Shown: positions 25,993 through 36,423, counted from the stretch's first letter. The stretch is 64,000 nucleotides of DNA from JABDBE01 sp049585795 (GCA_049585795.1 JBAVAQ010000026.1:186001-250000), one strand, 5' to 3'. Made by a program: numbers and translations. The notes: a model not told the origin generated them from the letters alone.

Positions 25993-27093
25993 ATGAAATT
26001 ACGATTAAACTTCTGGCTCGCAATTGCGCTCTTCAGTGCGACTGCGCTCCACGCTCAGGACGCGAATTGGGAGATTGCTCCCTTCGCACGGCCCACGAAC
26101 GGCAATCCTGTGATCGCTCCACGTCCGGAGTCAATCTTTGTCGATCCAATTCTCAAGAAGCCGGTACATTGGGAAATACTGCACACCTTCAATCCGGCAG
26201 CGATCGTGCGGGACGGAAAAATCTATGTGCTCTACCGGGCCGAGGACGACTCCGGAGCCATGGCGATCGGCGGTCACACTTCGCGGCTTGGCTTGGCCGA
26301 AAGCCAGGATGGCATCTCTTTTTCGCGACGGCCTGATCCCGTTTTTTATCCGGCCGACGATGCGCAACAATCGCGCGAATGGCCGGGCGGCGTCGAAGAT
26401 CCGCGCATTGTCGAGGCCGAAGATGGCACCTACGTTCTCACCTATACGCAGTGGAATCGCAAAACCTATTCGGTTGGGATGGCGACCTCGCCCGATCTCA
26501 CGCATTGGAGAAAGCATGGACCAGCTTTTGGTGAAACCGGCAAGTATGCTCAGCTCAAGTACAAGTCAGCGGGGATCGTGACACGGGTCGACAAAGGGCG
26601 TCTCATCGCGGCGAAAATCAATGGGAAATATTGGATGTATTGGGGTGAAGGCGCTATCCATTTCGCGGCTTCCAGCGATCTGATTCACTGGGATCCAGTG
26701 CAAGACGCGAAGGGTGTTCCCATCGAAGTGCTACGTCCGCGGCCTGGCCACTTTGATAGTACGTTCCCAGAAACCGGGCCACCGCCAGTTCTGACCTCGG
26801 CGGGAATCGTCGTGATTTACAACGGCAAGAACGCAGTCAAAGACGGCGATCCGGATTTAGGCCCTAATGCCTACGCGGCGGGCGAGGCGCTTTTCGACAA
26901 GAGCGACCCTGCCCATCTATTAGAGCAGACGCAACATCCGGTCTTGAAGCCGGAGTTGCCCTACGAGAAAACCGGCCAATACGCTGCGGGAACGACTTTC
27001 GCCGAAGGACTGGTGTACTTTCATGACCGATGGTTCCTTTACTACGGGTGTGCCGATTCCGTAGTCGACGTGGCCACGGCTGCGTACAAGTAG
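25993..27093 (+). CDS. Secreted GH130-like glycosidase/phosphorylase
   Basis: This 366-residue exported protein has a signal peptide (WLAIALFSATALHAQD) and a five-bladed propeller pattern of GH130/GH43-like enzymes. Visible motifs are FNPAAIVRDGKIYVLYRAEDDSG, GGVEDPRIVEAEDGTYVLTYT and HFAASSDLIHWDP. GH130 enzymes cleave beta-mannosides, usually by phosphorolysis; a secreted form more likely acts as a hydrolase. E/D residues in RAEDDSG and VEDPR are probable active-site acids. The glycan substrate is not identifiable. Confidence 0.85.
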   Translation: MKLRLNFWLAIALFSATALHAQDANWEIAPFARPTNGNPVIAPRPESIFVDPILKKPVHWEILHTFNPAAIVRDGKIYVLYRAEDDSGAMAIGGHTSRLGLAESQDGISFSRRPDPVFYPADDAQQSREWPGGVEDPRIVEAEDGTYVLTYTQWNRKTYSVGMATSPDLTHWRKHGPAFGETGKYAQLKYKSAGIVTRVDKGRLIAAKINGKYWMYWGEGAIHFAASSDLIHWDPVQDAKGVPIEVLRPRPGHFDSTFPETGPPPVLTSAGIVVIYNGKNAVKDGDPDLGPNAYAAGEALFDKSDPAHLLEQTQHPVLKPELPYEKTGQYAAGTTFAEGLVYFHDRWFLYYGCADSVVDVATAAYK

Positions 27094-27308
27094 ACAAATT
27101 CTTGCCTGGGCGTGTCCGCAGTTTTCCACACCCCCTTTCAAAATGGCCTTCACCTCGACTTCAAAATGTTGTAGGCTTTCTGGGAATCGTTGGCATCTGT
27201 ACCAACGATGTCGCATCTCTGCTTTGCTGGTTTTGACTTTGAATTCCTAATAGCAGTTTGATCGGAAGAACCCGATAGCTTCCGATTGCGAAAGGAAGGG
27301 TCAGACTC

Positions 27309-30300
27309 ATGCCCAATACCCGGAGAGATTTCCTAAAGGTTTCCACGCTGGGAGGCGCAGCGTTAACGTTGTTTGGGTTCGATCTCGCGCCTGCCTACGC
27401 GCAGCTTCGCGAACTCAAAATCGCGCGAGCGAGCGAAACGCGATCCACATGCCCTTATTGTGCAGTAAGCTGCGGCGTAATCATTTACACGCTGGGTGAC
27501 AAGGCCAAGAACGTGACCCCCCAGGTGATCCACGTCGAGGGTGACCCAGACCATCCCATCAATCGCGGCACGCTGTGTCCCAAGGGAGCATCGCTCGAGC
27601 AGGACATCCTCAATCCGCGGCGGCTGCTGAAGCCACAGGTGCGCCGTCCAGGCGCAACCGAATGGGAGGACATTTCCTGGAACGACGCGCTCAACGAGAT
27701 CGCACGCTGGACCAAGAAGACTCGCGATGACAGTTTCGTTGAAAAGGATGCGAAGGGGAACACGGTCAATCGTTGCGAGGGCGTAGCCTTCATCGGAGGC
27801 TGCACCGACACCAACGAATTCAATTATCTGGTCGTCAAGACCATGCGAGCTCTGGGTTTAACTTATATAGAAAACCAGGCCAGGGTTTGACACGGACCCA
27901 CGGTCTCAAGTTTGGGACCAACTTTCGGACGCGGGGCCATGACCAATGGCTGGGTCGACATCAAGAACACCGACATGATGTTGATCATGGGCGGGAACCC
28001 TGCCGAGAACCACCCCTGCGGTTTCAAATGGGCGATTGAAGCCAAGCGCAACCGAAACGCAAAAATGATCGTGGTGGATCCGCGCTTCACGCGGACCGCT
28101 TCCACTGCGGACCTGTTCCTCCAAATCCGTGCCGGCTCGGATATTGCCTTCCTGGGCGGTCTCATCAACTACATCATCGAGAACAATCGCTTCGGCCGGG
28201 AATATCTTACTCACTACACCAACGCATCCTTCCTTATCAAGGAGGGATTCAAGCTGCCCGAAGACGGTCTCTATTCCGGCTTTGATTCTGCGACTCAGAT
28301 CTACGATAAATCGACGTGGAACTACCAGGAGGGCGGCGCCGTGACGGGCCAGACATCTAATGCGGCGCGTCCAAGCCATCCCGCTGCTTCGGTGGATCAG
28401 AGGCCGCCCACGTTGCCGCCGAATGTTGCTTACGACCTTACCCTCCAGCATCCGCAGTGCGTTTACCAGCTTCTCAAGCAGCAATATTCGCGATACACGC
28501 CGGAAGTTGTTGAGCGCATCACCGGGATTCCCAAAGACCAGTTCCTCAAGGCGGCTGAACTGTTCACTTCCGTCCGCAAAGATGGCGACATGAAAAAGGT
28601 CGCCACCGTCATCTACGCGGTCGGCTGGACGCAACACACCTTCGGAACGCAAATTATCCGTGCAGCGGCCATGATTCAGCTCCTGATGGGAAACGTTGGC
28701 CGGGCCGGCGGAGGGGTCAATGCGCTTCGCGGCCACTCGAACATACAGGGCGCCACCGACATGGCCGGCATCTTCGACATTCTGCCGGGCTACTTGAAGA
28801 TGCCGAACCCGGCCGACGCCGATCTTGCGACATTTCTCAAACGCACCACGCCGACATCCTCGAAACCCACGGCGTGGGACTCGTTCAACTATTGGTCGAA
28901 CACTCCGAAGTTTACGGTTTCCTTTCTCAAGTCGATGTATGGCGACGCTGCGACTAAACAAAATGATTGGGCCTTCCATTACCTCCCCAAAATCGATCGC
29001 AACTACTCGTGGACACAGATCTGGGATCACATGTACCGCGGCGAGATTAAGGGCATGTTCGCTTTCGGCATGAATGGCGTAATGATCGGGCCAGACACCC
29101 GCAAGAACATTGATGCACTCAAGAACGCCGATTGGCTTGTGGTGGGTGAAATCTACCCAGATGAAACCAGTGAATTCTGGAGGGCTCCGGGAACCACGGC
29201 GGATGAGATGAAGAAAATCCAGACCACCGTGTATCGGTTGCCGTGCGCCGGGTTCGCAGAGAAAGACGGTACGTTTGTGAATTCCGCCCGTTGGCTGCAA
29301 TGGAAGAATGCGGCTGTTCCCACACCGGGCGAGGCGCGCCTCGACCAGGACATCCTGGCGCAAATTTTCCTGAAAGTCCGTGCTCTGTACCAGAAAGAGG
29401 GCGGAAAGTTCCCCGACGCACTTTTGCATGCCAGTTGGGCTTACACCAATCCGGAGCATCCGTCGCTCGGCGAAGTGGCGAAAGAGATCAATGGCAAGGC
29501 CCTCGCCGATCTCGAGGACCCAGTGACCCATCAAGTCATCAAGTCCGGCCAACAGTTGCCCGGCTTTTCCTGGCTAAAGGACGACGGGACGACAACGTCC
29601 GGCAACTGGCTCTACTGCGGTTCCTGGACCGAGGCCGGACCGCAGATGGCTCGTCGCGGAACTGAGGATCCTTCGGGGCTGGGGATTTACCCCAACTGGG
29701 GCTGGTCGTGGCCCGCCAACCGGCGCGTGATGTACAACCGGGCCTCGTGCGATCTCGAAGGCAAGCCCTGGGATCCGTCACGAGCGCAAGTCTGGTGGAG
29801 CGAAAAGGCGCAGAAGTGGGTGGGGAATGACGTTCCCGACTTCAAACCTGACTCACATCCCAAGGACCATCTGGGCCCCTTCATCATGAACCCGGAAGGA
29901 GTGGGCCGCCTGTTCGTCCCCATCGGCGCGGTGACCGACGGGCCTTTTCCAGAGCATTACGAACCATTCGAAAGTCCGATTAAGAATCCGTTGCATCCGG
30001 CAGAGTCGAATAATCCGGTAGTAAAAAAGCTAAAGACCGCCGCTGACAAATTCGGTTCTCCTGAAGAGGGTTTCACGGTGGTCTGCACAACGTACCGTCT
30101 GACCGAACAGTATCACTACTGGACGAAGAATAACCCGATGAACGTCCAGCTTATTCCTGAGCCGTTCATTGAAATCCCGGTTGAACTGGCAAATGAAATG
30201 GGCGTCAAAGGCTCAGAGAAAATCAAGGTGATCAGCGCGCGCGGGACTTACATCGCGAAAGCCTTCGTCACCAAGCGAATCAAACCAATGATGATCGACG

Positions 30301-30473
30301 GCAAGAAGGTCTATCAGATCGGGCTGCCGATCCATCAAGGGTACCGCGGGATTAAGGAAGATGAGGGCAGGGATGCTCGTACTCCCGCGAATTTGCTCTC
30401 TCCGACAGTGGTTGACCCCAACGCATATACGCCGGAGTTTAAGGGCTTTCTGGTGAAGGTGGAAAAAGCGTAA
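27309..30473 (+). CDS. fdnG: Formate dehydrogenase alpha subunit, selenocysteine-containing
   Basis: The protein of 1,054 residues is interrupted only by TGA at 27888-27890 (residue 194). Its context, ENQARV-U-HGPTVSSLGPTFGRGAMTN, is the selenocysteine site of FdnG/FdoG. It has a twin-arginine leader (TRRDFLK), a [4Fe-4S] motif (CPYCAVSCGV...CPKGASLEQD) and a C-terminal molydopterin domain, so it is a periplasmic, membrane-linked FDH-N-type enzyme oxidising formate to CO2. AAGGAAGGG precedes the ATG. Beta, gamma and fdhE follow directly. Annotators reading TGA as stop would split it into 193- and 853-residue pieces. The symbol could equally be fdoG. Confidence 0.95.
27888..27920 (+). promoter_or_regulatory. 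Bacterial SECIS element with UGA selenocysteine codon
   Basis: Eleven bases after the TGA a hairpin GGTCTC-AAGTTT-GGGACC (27902-27919) forms, with an A-U closed AGUU apical loop. In the E. coli fdhF element the hairpin also starts 11 bases after UGA, with loop GGUC. The spacing and loop GU suggest SelB recognition. Confidence 0.85.
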
Positions 30474-30481
30474 GGAACGTT

Positions 30482-31372
30482 ATGAGCCAGGTAACTTTGC
30501 AAATCGTTAAAATCTCGGGCCACGCCGGGCCGGTTCCAGGCGCGGGCGTTGAACGCGCCGAACAGGTGTGCAAACTGGTCGACACCACGACCTGCATCGG
30601 CTGCAAGGCCTGCGAAGTGGCTTGTCTGGAATGGAACGGCTACACCTTTACCGACACCGTCTTCGACAACAGCTATCAGACCATGCCGGAGACGACATGG
30701 AATTATTGGAACCTGATCAAGTTCAACGAGCACGAGCGCGAAGATGGCACGGTCACGCTGCTGATGCGCAAAGATCAGTGTATGCACTGTGCCGACCCGG
30801 GTTGTCTGGCGGCGTGTCCAGCGGATGGTGCCATCGTGCAATATTCCAATGGCATCGTCGATTTCCAGCAGGCGAACTGCATTGGTTGCGGCTATTGCGT
30901 TAGCGGCTGCCCGTTCAACATTCCCAAGTTCAATTCCGGCACCAAGAAGATGTTCAAGTGCACGCTGTGCTCGGACCGAGTAAGCGAAGGACTGGAACCG
31001 GCCTGCATCAAGTCGTGCCCCACCGGCTGCCTGCACTTTGGCACGAAAGATGACATGAAGGATCTGGCCGAGACGCGAGCCAAACAGCTGCGGGAAAACT
31101 ACGGCATGGAGAAGGCGGGCGTTTACGATCCGCCGGGCGTGGGCGGAACCGGCGTGATCTACGTGCTGCACGACGTGACCAATCCCGAGGCCTACGGAGG
31201 ATTGCCAAAGGACCCGCACATTCCGTGGGTGGTTCGCTTCTGGAAGGGACCGGCGAAGTGGATTGGAAACCTCGCCATGCTGGGCGGCATTCTGGGCGTG
31301 ACTCTACACTACTTCCGGTACGGTCCGAAGGAAGTGCATCCCGAGAAGCATGAGAACGGAGGACAGCCGTGA
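30482..31372 (+). CDS. fdnH: Formate dehydrogenase beta subunit (FeS, membrane-tethered)
   Basis: This 296-residue protein has four [4Fe-4S] cysteine groups (CIGCKACEVACLEW, CMHCADPGCLAAC, CIGCGYCVSGC, CTLC...CIKSC) and one C-terminal membrane segment (WIGNLAMLGGILGVTLHYF), as in FdnH/FdoH. It passes electrons from the alpha subunit to the cytochrome b subunit. It starts 9 bp after alpha and overlaps gamma at GTGA, so the operon is tightly coupled. Confidence 0.95.
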   Translation: MSQVTLQIVKISGHAGPVPGAGVERAEQVCKLVDTTTCIGCKACEVACLEWNGYTFTDTVFDNSYQTMPETTWNYWNLIKFNEHEREDGTVTLLMRKDQCMHCADPGCLAACPADGAIVQYSNGIVDFQQANCIGCGYCVSGCPFNIPKFNSGTKKMFKCTLCSDRVSEGLEPACIKSCPTGCLHFGTKDDMKDLAETRAKQLRENYGMEKAGVYDPPGVGGTGVIYVLHDVTNPEAYGGLPKDPHIPWVVRFWKGPAKWIGNLAMLGGILGVTLHYFRYGPKEVHPEKHENGGQP

Positions 31373-32046
31373 GTTCCCACGTCATATCCCCGCCACGAAC
31401 CACCGGCCAACCCGGAGAACGCATCCTCCGCTACACGCTCGTCGAGCGTGTCCATCACTGGGTCGGCTTTCTGTTCTACGCCTATTGTCTGATCACCGGG
31501 TTGGCTTTCTGGTCCCCCTACATGTATTGGCTCGCGGCACTGGTTGGCGGCGGGCCGACGGCGCGCTTCTGGCATCCCTGGTTTGGCCTGGCATTCGCCG
31601 GCTCGATGTTGTGGATGTACAAAATGTGGTGGCGAGACATGCAAACCACTGCAGCCGATCTGCGCTGGAGGAAGGCGGTAAAGCATTACATCGAGAACGA
31701 CGACCAGAATCTTCCGTCCGAGGGCCGCTTCAATTTCGGACAGAAAGTGTTTTTCTGGCTGATGTTTTATGGCGCGATTCTGCTGGTGCTTTCGGGGCTT
31801 GGGCTGTGGTTCGTGGAATCGATCCCGTCGAGTTTGGACTGGCTCCGGCTTCTGTGTGTGACCGTGCATGTTGTCGCGGCTCTAGCCACCATCGGCGCCT
31901 TCATCATTCACGTCTATATGGGAACCGCTATGATCCGTGGCGGGTTTACTTCGATCATTCGCGGAGAGGTTTCAGTCGCCTGGGCGAAGCTGCATCATCG
32001 TCTCTGGTACGAACAGGTCACCGGCCAGCTGCCTCCGCGGAAATGA
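31369..32046 (+). CDS. fdnI: Formate dehydrogenase gamma subunit (cytochrome b556)
   Basis: This 225-residue protein with four membrane helices has the histidine pattern of FDH gamma: LVERVHHWVGFLFYAY near residue 24, HPWFGLAFAGSML near 68, and CVTVHVVAALATIGAFIIHVYMGTAMI near 160-190. It binds haem b and reduces quinone. GTG at 31369 overlaps the beta stop codon; its own TGA overlaps the fdhE start. Confidence 0.94.
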   Translation: MSSHVISPPRTTGQPGERILRYTLVERVHHWVGFLFYAYCLITGLAFWSPYMYWLAALVGGGPTARFWHPWFGLAFAGSMLWMYKMWWRDMQTTAADLRWRKAVKHYIENDDQNLPSEGRFNFGQKVFFWLMFYGAILLVLSGLGLWFVESIPSSLDWLRLLCVTVHVVAALATIGAFIIHVYMGTAMIRGGFTSIIRGEVSVAWAKLHHRLWYEQVTGQLPPRK

Positions 32047-32855
32047 AGCGATCCAAATGGGACCAGCGAATTCAGCGGGCGGATGAGTTAACTATCACAC
32101 ATCCGTTTGCCGCCGAAGTGCTGCGCTTCTACAAAGGCATTGCCACTTTGCAGAAAGAGCTCTATGCCTACGTGGGCAACGCCAGGGGGGATGGTTCCGG
32201 GAGGAAACTTGCGGGCTTGTTCGATGAGAGTCTCGATCTGCATTTGCTCCTGCCCAAGTTCCCGGAATTTCTTTTCCGCCTCGGCTCTTTCAGCCCTGCT
32301 CCGGTTGCCGAGTCCGCTGCCAACTTGAGGACGCAGCCCGCCGCCCGATGTGAAGATTTGCTCACGTTTCATTGGGGGAATGCGGTGGAATCCCTGGCTT
32401 CCCACGAAGCCGAAGCACTGCTGGCCTGGATATTTCTGCAACCTTACGCGGAACTCCTCGCCGATCGTGGCGAACGCGAGCCTGGCAGCGATAGCATCGC
32501 GCTCTGTCCTTTTTGCGGCGGAAAGCCCCTTGTCGGTGCGCTTCGTCCCGAAGGAGACGGGGGCAAGCGATTTCTAATATGCGCTCTGTGCTCCACGGAA
32601 TGGGCGTTCCGGCGGATTTTGTGCCCATCGTGCGGCGAAGAATCCGTGGACAAACTTGCCGTTTATACAGCGAGCGAGTTCAATCATGTGCGGGTCGAGG
32701 GCTGCGACTCGTGCCAGCATTACATCAAAACGGTGGACCTGACCAAGAATGGTCTCGCGGTGCCCGTCGTCGATGAGCTGGCCACCATCCCGCTCAACCT
32801 CTGGGCGCAGGAGCACGGATACACGAAACTGCGGTCCAACCTGCTCGGAATCTAG
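32043..32855 (+). CDS. fdhE: Formate dehydrogenase accessory protein FdhE
   Basis: The 270-residue cytoplasmic protein has two rubredoxin-like CxxC pairs: LCPFCGGKPLVGAL, LICALCSTEWAFRRILCPSCGE and CDSCQHYIKTVDL. Its end, DELATIPLNLWAQEHGY, is typical of FdhE, which binds FDH and supports its maturation and redox state. The start overlaps the gamma stop (ATGA). The longer frame from 31350 lies within gamma in another phase and is not used. Confidence 0.93.
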   Translation: MKRSKWDQRIQRADELTITHPFAAEVLRFYKGIATLQKELYAYVGNARGDGSGRKLAGLFDESLDLHLLLPKFPEFLFRLGSFSPAPVAESAANLRTQPAARCEDLLTFHWGNAVESLASHEAEALLAWIFLQPYAELLADRGEREPGSDSIALCPFCGGKPLVGALRPEGDGGKRFLICALCSTEWAFRRILCPSCGEESVDKLAVYTASEFNHVRVEGCDSCQHYIKTVDLTKNGLAVPVVDELATIPLNLWAQEHGYTKLRSNLLGI

Positions 32856-32906
32856 AGTACCGAATCGTCTATTGCAAGTGATCAGCAGAAAATTGACACT
32901 GATCGC

Positions 32907-33629
32907 ATGAAAGCGATTGCGGTCATTCCGGCCCGGCTTGCCTCCACGCGACTGCCGCGAAAAATGCTGCGCGAGATTGCCGGCCAACCTCTGATTGCTC
33001 GCGTCTACGAAGGCGTCCGATCTTCCCCGCTGTTGGACGATGTCATTATTGCCACGGATTCTGAGGAAATCCTGCAGGTCTGCCGTCAGCATGGATGGAA
33101 TGCGTGCATGACCTCGCCAGCCCATCGCAGCGGGACGGAACGGGTACACGAAATTTCCGAATCCGTCGCGGCCGATGTCTATGTCAACGTGCAGGGGGAC
33201 GAGGCGATGACGCGGGCCGAGCACGTCGCGGCTCTGCTCGAGCTGATGAAAGATCCGATGGTTCAGGTTGGGACCCTAAAGACTCCGGCGTCGCCAGAAG
33301 ACGTCAACAATCCCAATGCGGTGAAGGTTGTGACCGATGCTGCCGGGAGAGCGCTTTATTTTTCACGCGCCACCTTTCCTTTTGACCGTGACGGGGCGCG
33401 GCCGAACTATTTCAAGCATCTCGGCTTCTACGCCTATCGCAAGCCAGCGCTCGACCGTTTCTGCGTTTTACCTGAGTCGTCATTGGAACGTAGCGAACGG
33501 CTTGAGCAGCTACGTTTTCTCGAGAATGGGATCTCAATCCACGTTGCTGAAACAGCCTATGACACGGTTGGGGTGGATACGGAAGAAGACCTGCACAGAG
33601 TGGCGGAGATTTTCCGACGACGAACATAG
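32907..33629 (+). CDS. kdsB: 3-deoxy-manno-octulosonate cytidylyltransferase
   Basis: This 240-residue enzyme matches KdsB: VIPARLASTRLPRKMLREIAGQPLIARVYEG at the N-terminus, VIIATDSEEI, NVQGDEAMT, and FKHLGFYAYRKPALDRF later. It makes CMP-Kdo for lipopolysaccharide inner core, which supports a Gram-negative envelope. It lies about 50 bp after fdhE but is functionally separate; the following genes make nucleotide sugars. Confidence 0.95.
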   Translation: MKAIAVIPARLASTRLPRKMLREIAGQPLIARVYEGVRSSPLLDDVIIATDSEEILQVCRQHGWNACMTSPAHRSGTERVHEISESVAADVYVNVQGDEAMTRAEHVAALLELMKDPMVQVGTLKTPASPEDVNNPNAVKVVTDAAGRALYFSRATFPFDRDGARPNYFKHLGFYAYRKPALDRFCVLPESSLERSERLEQLRFLENGISIHVAETAYDTVGVDTEEDLHRVAEIFRRRT

Positions 33630-33632
33630 CCC

Positions 33633-33657
33633 GAGACGTAGCCAGCTACGTCTCTAC
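33633..33657. repeat. Dispersed palindrome, copy 2
   Basis: GAGACGTAGC and GCTACGTCTC flank CA, continuing with TAC. It is a relative of the 28-bp palindrome at 7308-7335, just after kdsB. Confidence 0.7.
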
Positions 33658-33666
33658 AGAAGTGTT

Positions 33667-34827
33667 CTATTTTCGAGAAGCTGCAGTCTGCAGTTTGGCC
33701 CACGCTTCGGCCGCCGCCACCCGCCGCGAAATCGCCGGATGCGATTGGAAAAACCATTCCACCCACCGCGCGGGAGTTCGCTCGGCAAGGTTCTGGTCAG
33801 CCAGTTTGTTCATCGACGAAATGAATGGCCCGACGCTCGCGATGGACTGAAATGCGTAACGGTCCGCCTGGCGCTCGTTGTAGCGGGAATACGCATTGAG
33901 GGCAGGTAACAACAGGAATGACAGCACCGTCGAAACCAGGACGAGCAATGGCAGGTTGGCGAAGTCCGACACGGTGACGAACATGTGGGTGCGATCCACG
34001 GCATAGTGCAGCACCCAATTTGCCGCCCAGAATCCAACTAACGTGACCCCCGCCTGGACGGCGATACTTTTCAGAATATGCCGGTGCACGTGGTGTCCCA
34101 GCTCGTGCGCCAGCACCGCTTCAATTTCGTCGGCAGAGTAATTTTCGAGGAGCGTGTCCGCCAGAATAATGCGCCGCGTATTGCCTAGCCCGGTTAATGC
34201 AGCATTAGCTTTCTTGCTTTTCTCCGAGAGGTTCCATTTGTAGACGCCGCGCACGCGGGTTCCGGCGCGCTCACTCAGTCCTACCAGCCGCGATTTTAAA
34301 TCGGCATTGTCAAGCGGCTCGAATTTATAAAAGATTGGGAACAAAACTACTGGAGCGAGCTGCGCCATCAACACGAACAATCCAAGAAAGGCAGCCCAGG
34401 CGATCAGCCACCAATTCTCTGGGAACTCTCGAATAATAAAGTACAGCAGTTCGACCACAATCGACGCCAGGGCCACGCCCACGAGAAATCCTTTGGTTTC
34501 GTCCCACGCCCAGGCCCGCAGCTTTTGATTGGAGAGATTGTAGCGATGCTCCAGCCGAAATCCATAGTAGTCCAGCCCGAGTCCGAGCAACTTCCCGATC
34601 AACATGAGTAGGACGACATAAAGAAAGACTGCGAGCGTGTAATGCTCGAAAGAGGCGTTCATGGCGAGATCGCGGAGCGTCCCGTTCCATCCGGTTGCGA
34701 GCAGCGCGACAAGGAAGAACAGGCCAAGCACAAAATCAGCGACACCGAGCCATCTCCGAATGCGGTTATAGCGCCGTGTTTCGGGCGAATCGGTGGGAGT
34801 CGGGATTGTGGCGACTGCAGTGCTCAT
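33667..34827 (-). CDS. M48 family (Ste24-like) membrane metalloprotease
   Basis: This 386-residue protein has several membrane helices and the zinc site LAHELGHHVHRHI near residues 235-247, with a downstream Glu in NERQADRYAFQ as third ligand. It has the long N-terminal membrane region of Ste24/CAAX-like M48A proteases (DYYGFRLEHRYNLSNQKLRAWAWDETKGFLVG). It probably degrades or processes membrane proteins. Confidence 0.92.
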   Translation of the reverse strand: MSTAVATIPTPTDSPETRRYNRIRRWLGVADFVLGLFFLVALLATGWNGTLRDLAMNASFEHYTLAVFLYVVLLMLIGKLLGLGLDYYGFRLEHRYNLSNQKLRAWAWDETKGFLVGVALASIVVELLYFIIREFPENWWLIAWAAFLGLFVLMAQLAPVVLFPIFYKFEPLDNADLKSRLVGLSERAGTRVRGVYKWNLSEKSKKANAALTGLGNTRRIILADTLLENYSADEIEAVLAHELGHHVHRHILKSIAVQAGVTLVGFWAANWVLHYAVDRTHMFVTVSDFANLPLLVLVSTVLSFLLLPALNAYSRYNERQADRYAFQSIASVGPFISSMNKLADQNLAERTPARWVEWFFQSHPAISRRVAAAEAWAKLQTAASRK

Positions 34828-34920
34828 TCTTGGCTGACTCTTAAGCTGATTATCGTACTCGAAGGCTTCAAATGCGACACCCTAAAGTGCTGTGAACTGT
34901 GAGCTGCGTAATTCTGGTCG

Positions 34921-36339
34921 CTATCCATTCCTTACGAATGTTTCCGCGGTGGACAAGATTTCGTTCACCAATTCAGGCGACGCAGCCTCCGCATATATGC
35001 GCAGCAGCGGCTCGGTGCCCGATGCCCGGAACAATACCCATGCTTCCGCGCCATTGCCCTCAGCGGGTGCATCGAGAAAAAACTTTATCCCGTCGAGACC
35101 TTCCTTTTTTGAGACGGCATAACTGCCCAAACGGTTGGTTCCGTCGGATCGGGCTCGCAGGATAGCTTTTTTCTTTACCTCTTCGGGGATGTGAAGATCG
35201 CGTCGCCCGTAGTGATGCTGGCCGTATTCGCGCTGTAAATCCGCGATCAACTGGCCCAGGGGCTTGCGCTCGTCAGCCATGACGTTGGCCAGCAGCAGCG
35301 AATTCAGAAGACCATCACGCTCCGGCAAGAAACGCGAATAACCGATGCCGCCGGATTCCTCACCGCCAATGACGATTTCGCGTTCCATCATCAGGTCTGC
35401 GATGTACTTGAAACCGATGGGGCACTCATTCAGTTTGCGGCCATGTTTTGCCGCGATGCGATCGACCATGCGCGTGGTGTTGAAAGCGCGCACTACTTCT
35501 CCGGGCCATTTTTTTCTTACCAATGACCATTGGGTGAGAACGGAAAAGATCTTGTGCGAATCGACGAAGCTGCCGTCCTCGGCCACAGCCCCGATGCGAT
35601 CGGCATCGCCGTCAGTCGCAAGTCCGGCATCGCAAGCTTCTTTCGCAACGGTTTGCTGCAGCATCGCGATGTGCGGAATGATCGGTTCAGGATTGATGCC
35701 GGGAAACAGCGGATTCAATTCCTGGCGGATGGCCACATGCCGAATCTCACGATCATTGAAAATGCCCGTCAGAACTCCGCGTCCAGAACCATACATCGAA
35801 TCTATCGCGAACTTGAAATTCGCCTTGGCAATTGCCTTGAGATCAGCGAATCGACAAATAGCCTCGATGTACGGTTCCTTTACATCAACCTCTTCGATCG
35901 CGGCTTTTGAGCCGCTTGGCATCGCGCCAACACCCAACTCGTCTTCGATCGCTTTCATGATCGCGGGCGTGCCCGAGCCGCCGAACTTGCCTTTGAATTT
36001 CACTCCATTCCAGTCAAACGGATTATGGCTTGAGGTCACGACCACGCCGCCTGCGGCGCCGAGGTGCTTTACCGCAAAGGAAATCGCAGGGGTAGGCGTA
36101 TAGTCATTCGCCAGCTTGACCGGAACCCCGGCTCCGGCCAGAACCTCCGCCACGATTCGTGCAGCTTGCGGCGACACAAAGCGAGTGTCGTAGCCGACGA
36201 TTACTCCTCGACGCGCGTCTTCGTGCTTGAGAACGTAGGCGGCGATGGCGCCCGCAACCCGTCGGACGTTTTCAAAAGTGAAATCGTCGGCGATGATGCC
36301 GCGCCAACCGTCGGTACCGAATTTGATGGGAGTGGTCAT
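34921..36339 (-). CDS. Phosphoglucomutase/phosphomannomutase family protein
   Basis: This 472-residue alpha-D-phosphohexomutase has the phosphoserine loop VVTSSHNPFDWNGVKFKG near residue 100, the metal loop TDGDADRIGAVAEDG near 242, the sugar-binding GGEESGGIGYS near 326, and the phosphate-binding RASGTEPLLRIYAEA near 442. It interconverts hexose 1- and 6-phosphates. Neighbouring manC and manA suggest a phosphomannomutase role in GDP-mannose synthesis, but glucosamine or glucose specificity cannot be excluded. Confidence 0.92.
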   Translation of the reverse strand: MTTPIKFGTDGWRGIIADDFTFENVRRVAGAIAAYVLKHEDARRGVIVGYDTRFVSPQAARIVAEVLAGAGVPVKLANDYTPTPAISFAVKHLGAAGGVVVTSSHNPFDWNGVKFKGKFGGSGTPAIMKAIEDELGVGAMPSGSKAAIEEVDVKEPYIEAICRFADLKAIAKANFKFAIDSMYGSGRGVLTGIFNDREIRHVAIRQELNPLFPGINPEPIIPHIAMLQQTVAKEACDAGLATDGDADRIGAVAEDGSFVDSHKIFSVLTQWSLVRKKWPGEVVRAFNTTRMVDRIAAKHGRKLNECPIGFKYIADLMMEREIVIGGEESGGIGYSRFLPERDGLLNSLLLANVMADERKPLGQLIADLQREYGQHHYGRRDLHIPEEVKKKAILRARSDGTNRLGSYAVSKKEGLDGIKFFLDAPAEGNGAEAWVLFRASGTEPLLRIYAEAASPELVNEILSTAETFVRNG

Positions 36340-36350
36340 TGATAGTGGTC

Positions 36351-36418
36351 GTCAGCCGTCAGCCGTTAGCCGGGTGCTTTTCGCGGTTGCCAACGACCAA
36401 CGACGAACGACCAATGAC
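36351..36418. repeat. Two heptad-period tandem repeats
   Basis: GTCAGCC repeats three times (third copy GTTAGCC) at 36351-36371, and four units of the CAACGAC type follow at 36391-36418. Both have exact 7-nt spacing. The tract fills the gap between the mutase and manC genes. Confidence 0.8.
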
Positions 36419-36423
36419 TCCTC

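Noticed and set aside
27309..27890. Stop codon in fdnG as a pseudogene mark
   Set aside because: The TGA is at the exact selenocysteine position of FdnG, the hairpin is at SECIS spacing, and the frame resumes without shift.
27906..29552. 548-codon minus-strand frame
   Set aside because: It lies entirely opposite formate dehydrogenase alpha, whose protein similarity is unambiguous. The minus frame shows no family motif.
31350..32042. Extension of FdhE into the gamma gene
   Set aside because: This part is gamma subunit in another frame; FdhE similarity starts at 32043 with an ATGA overlap.
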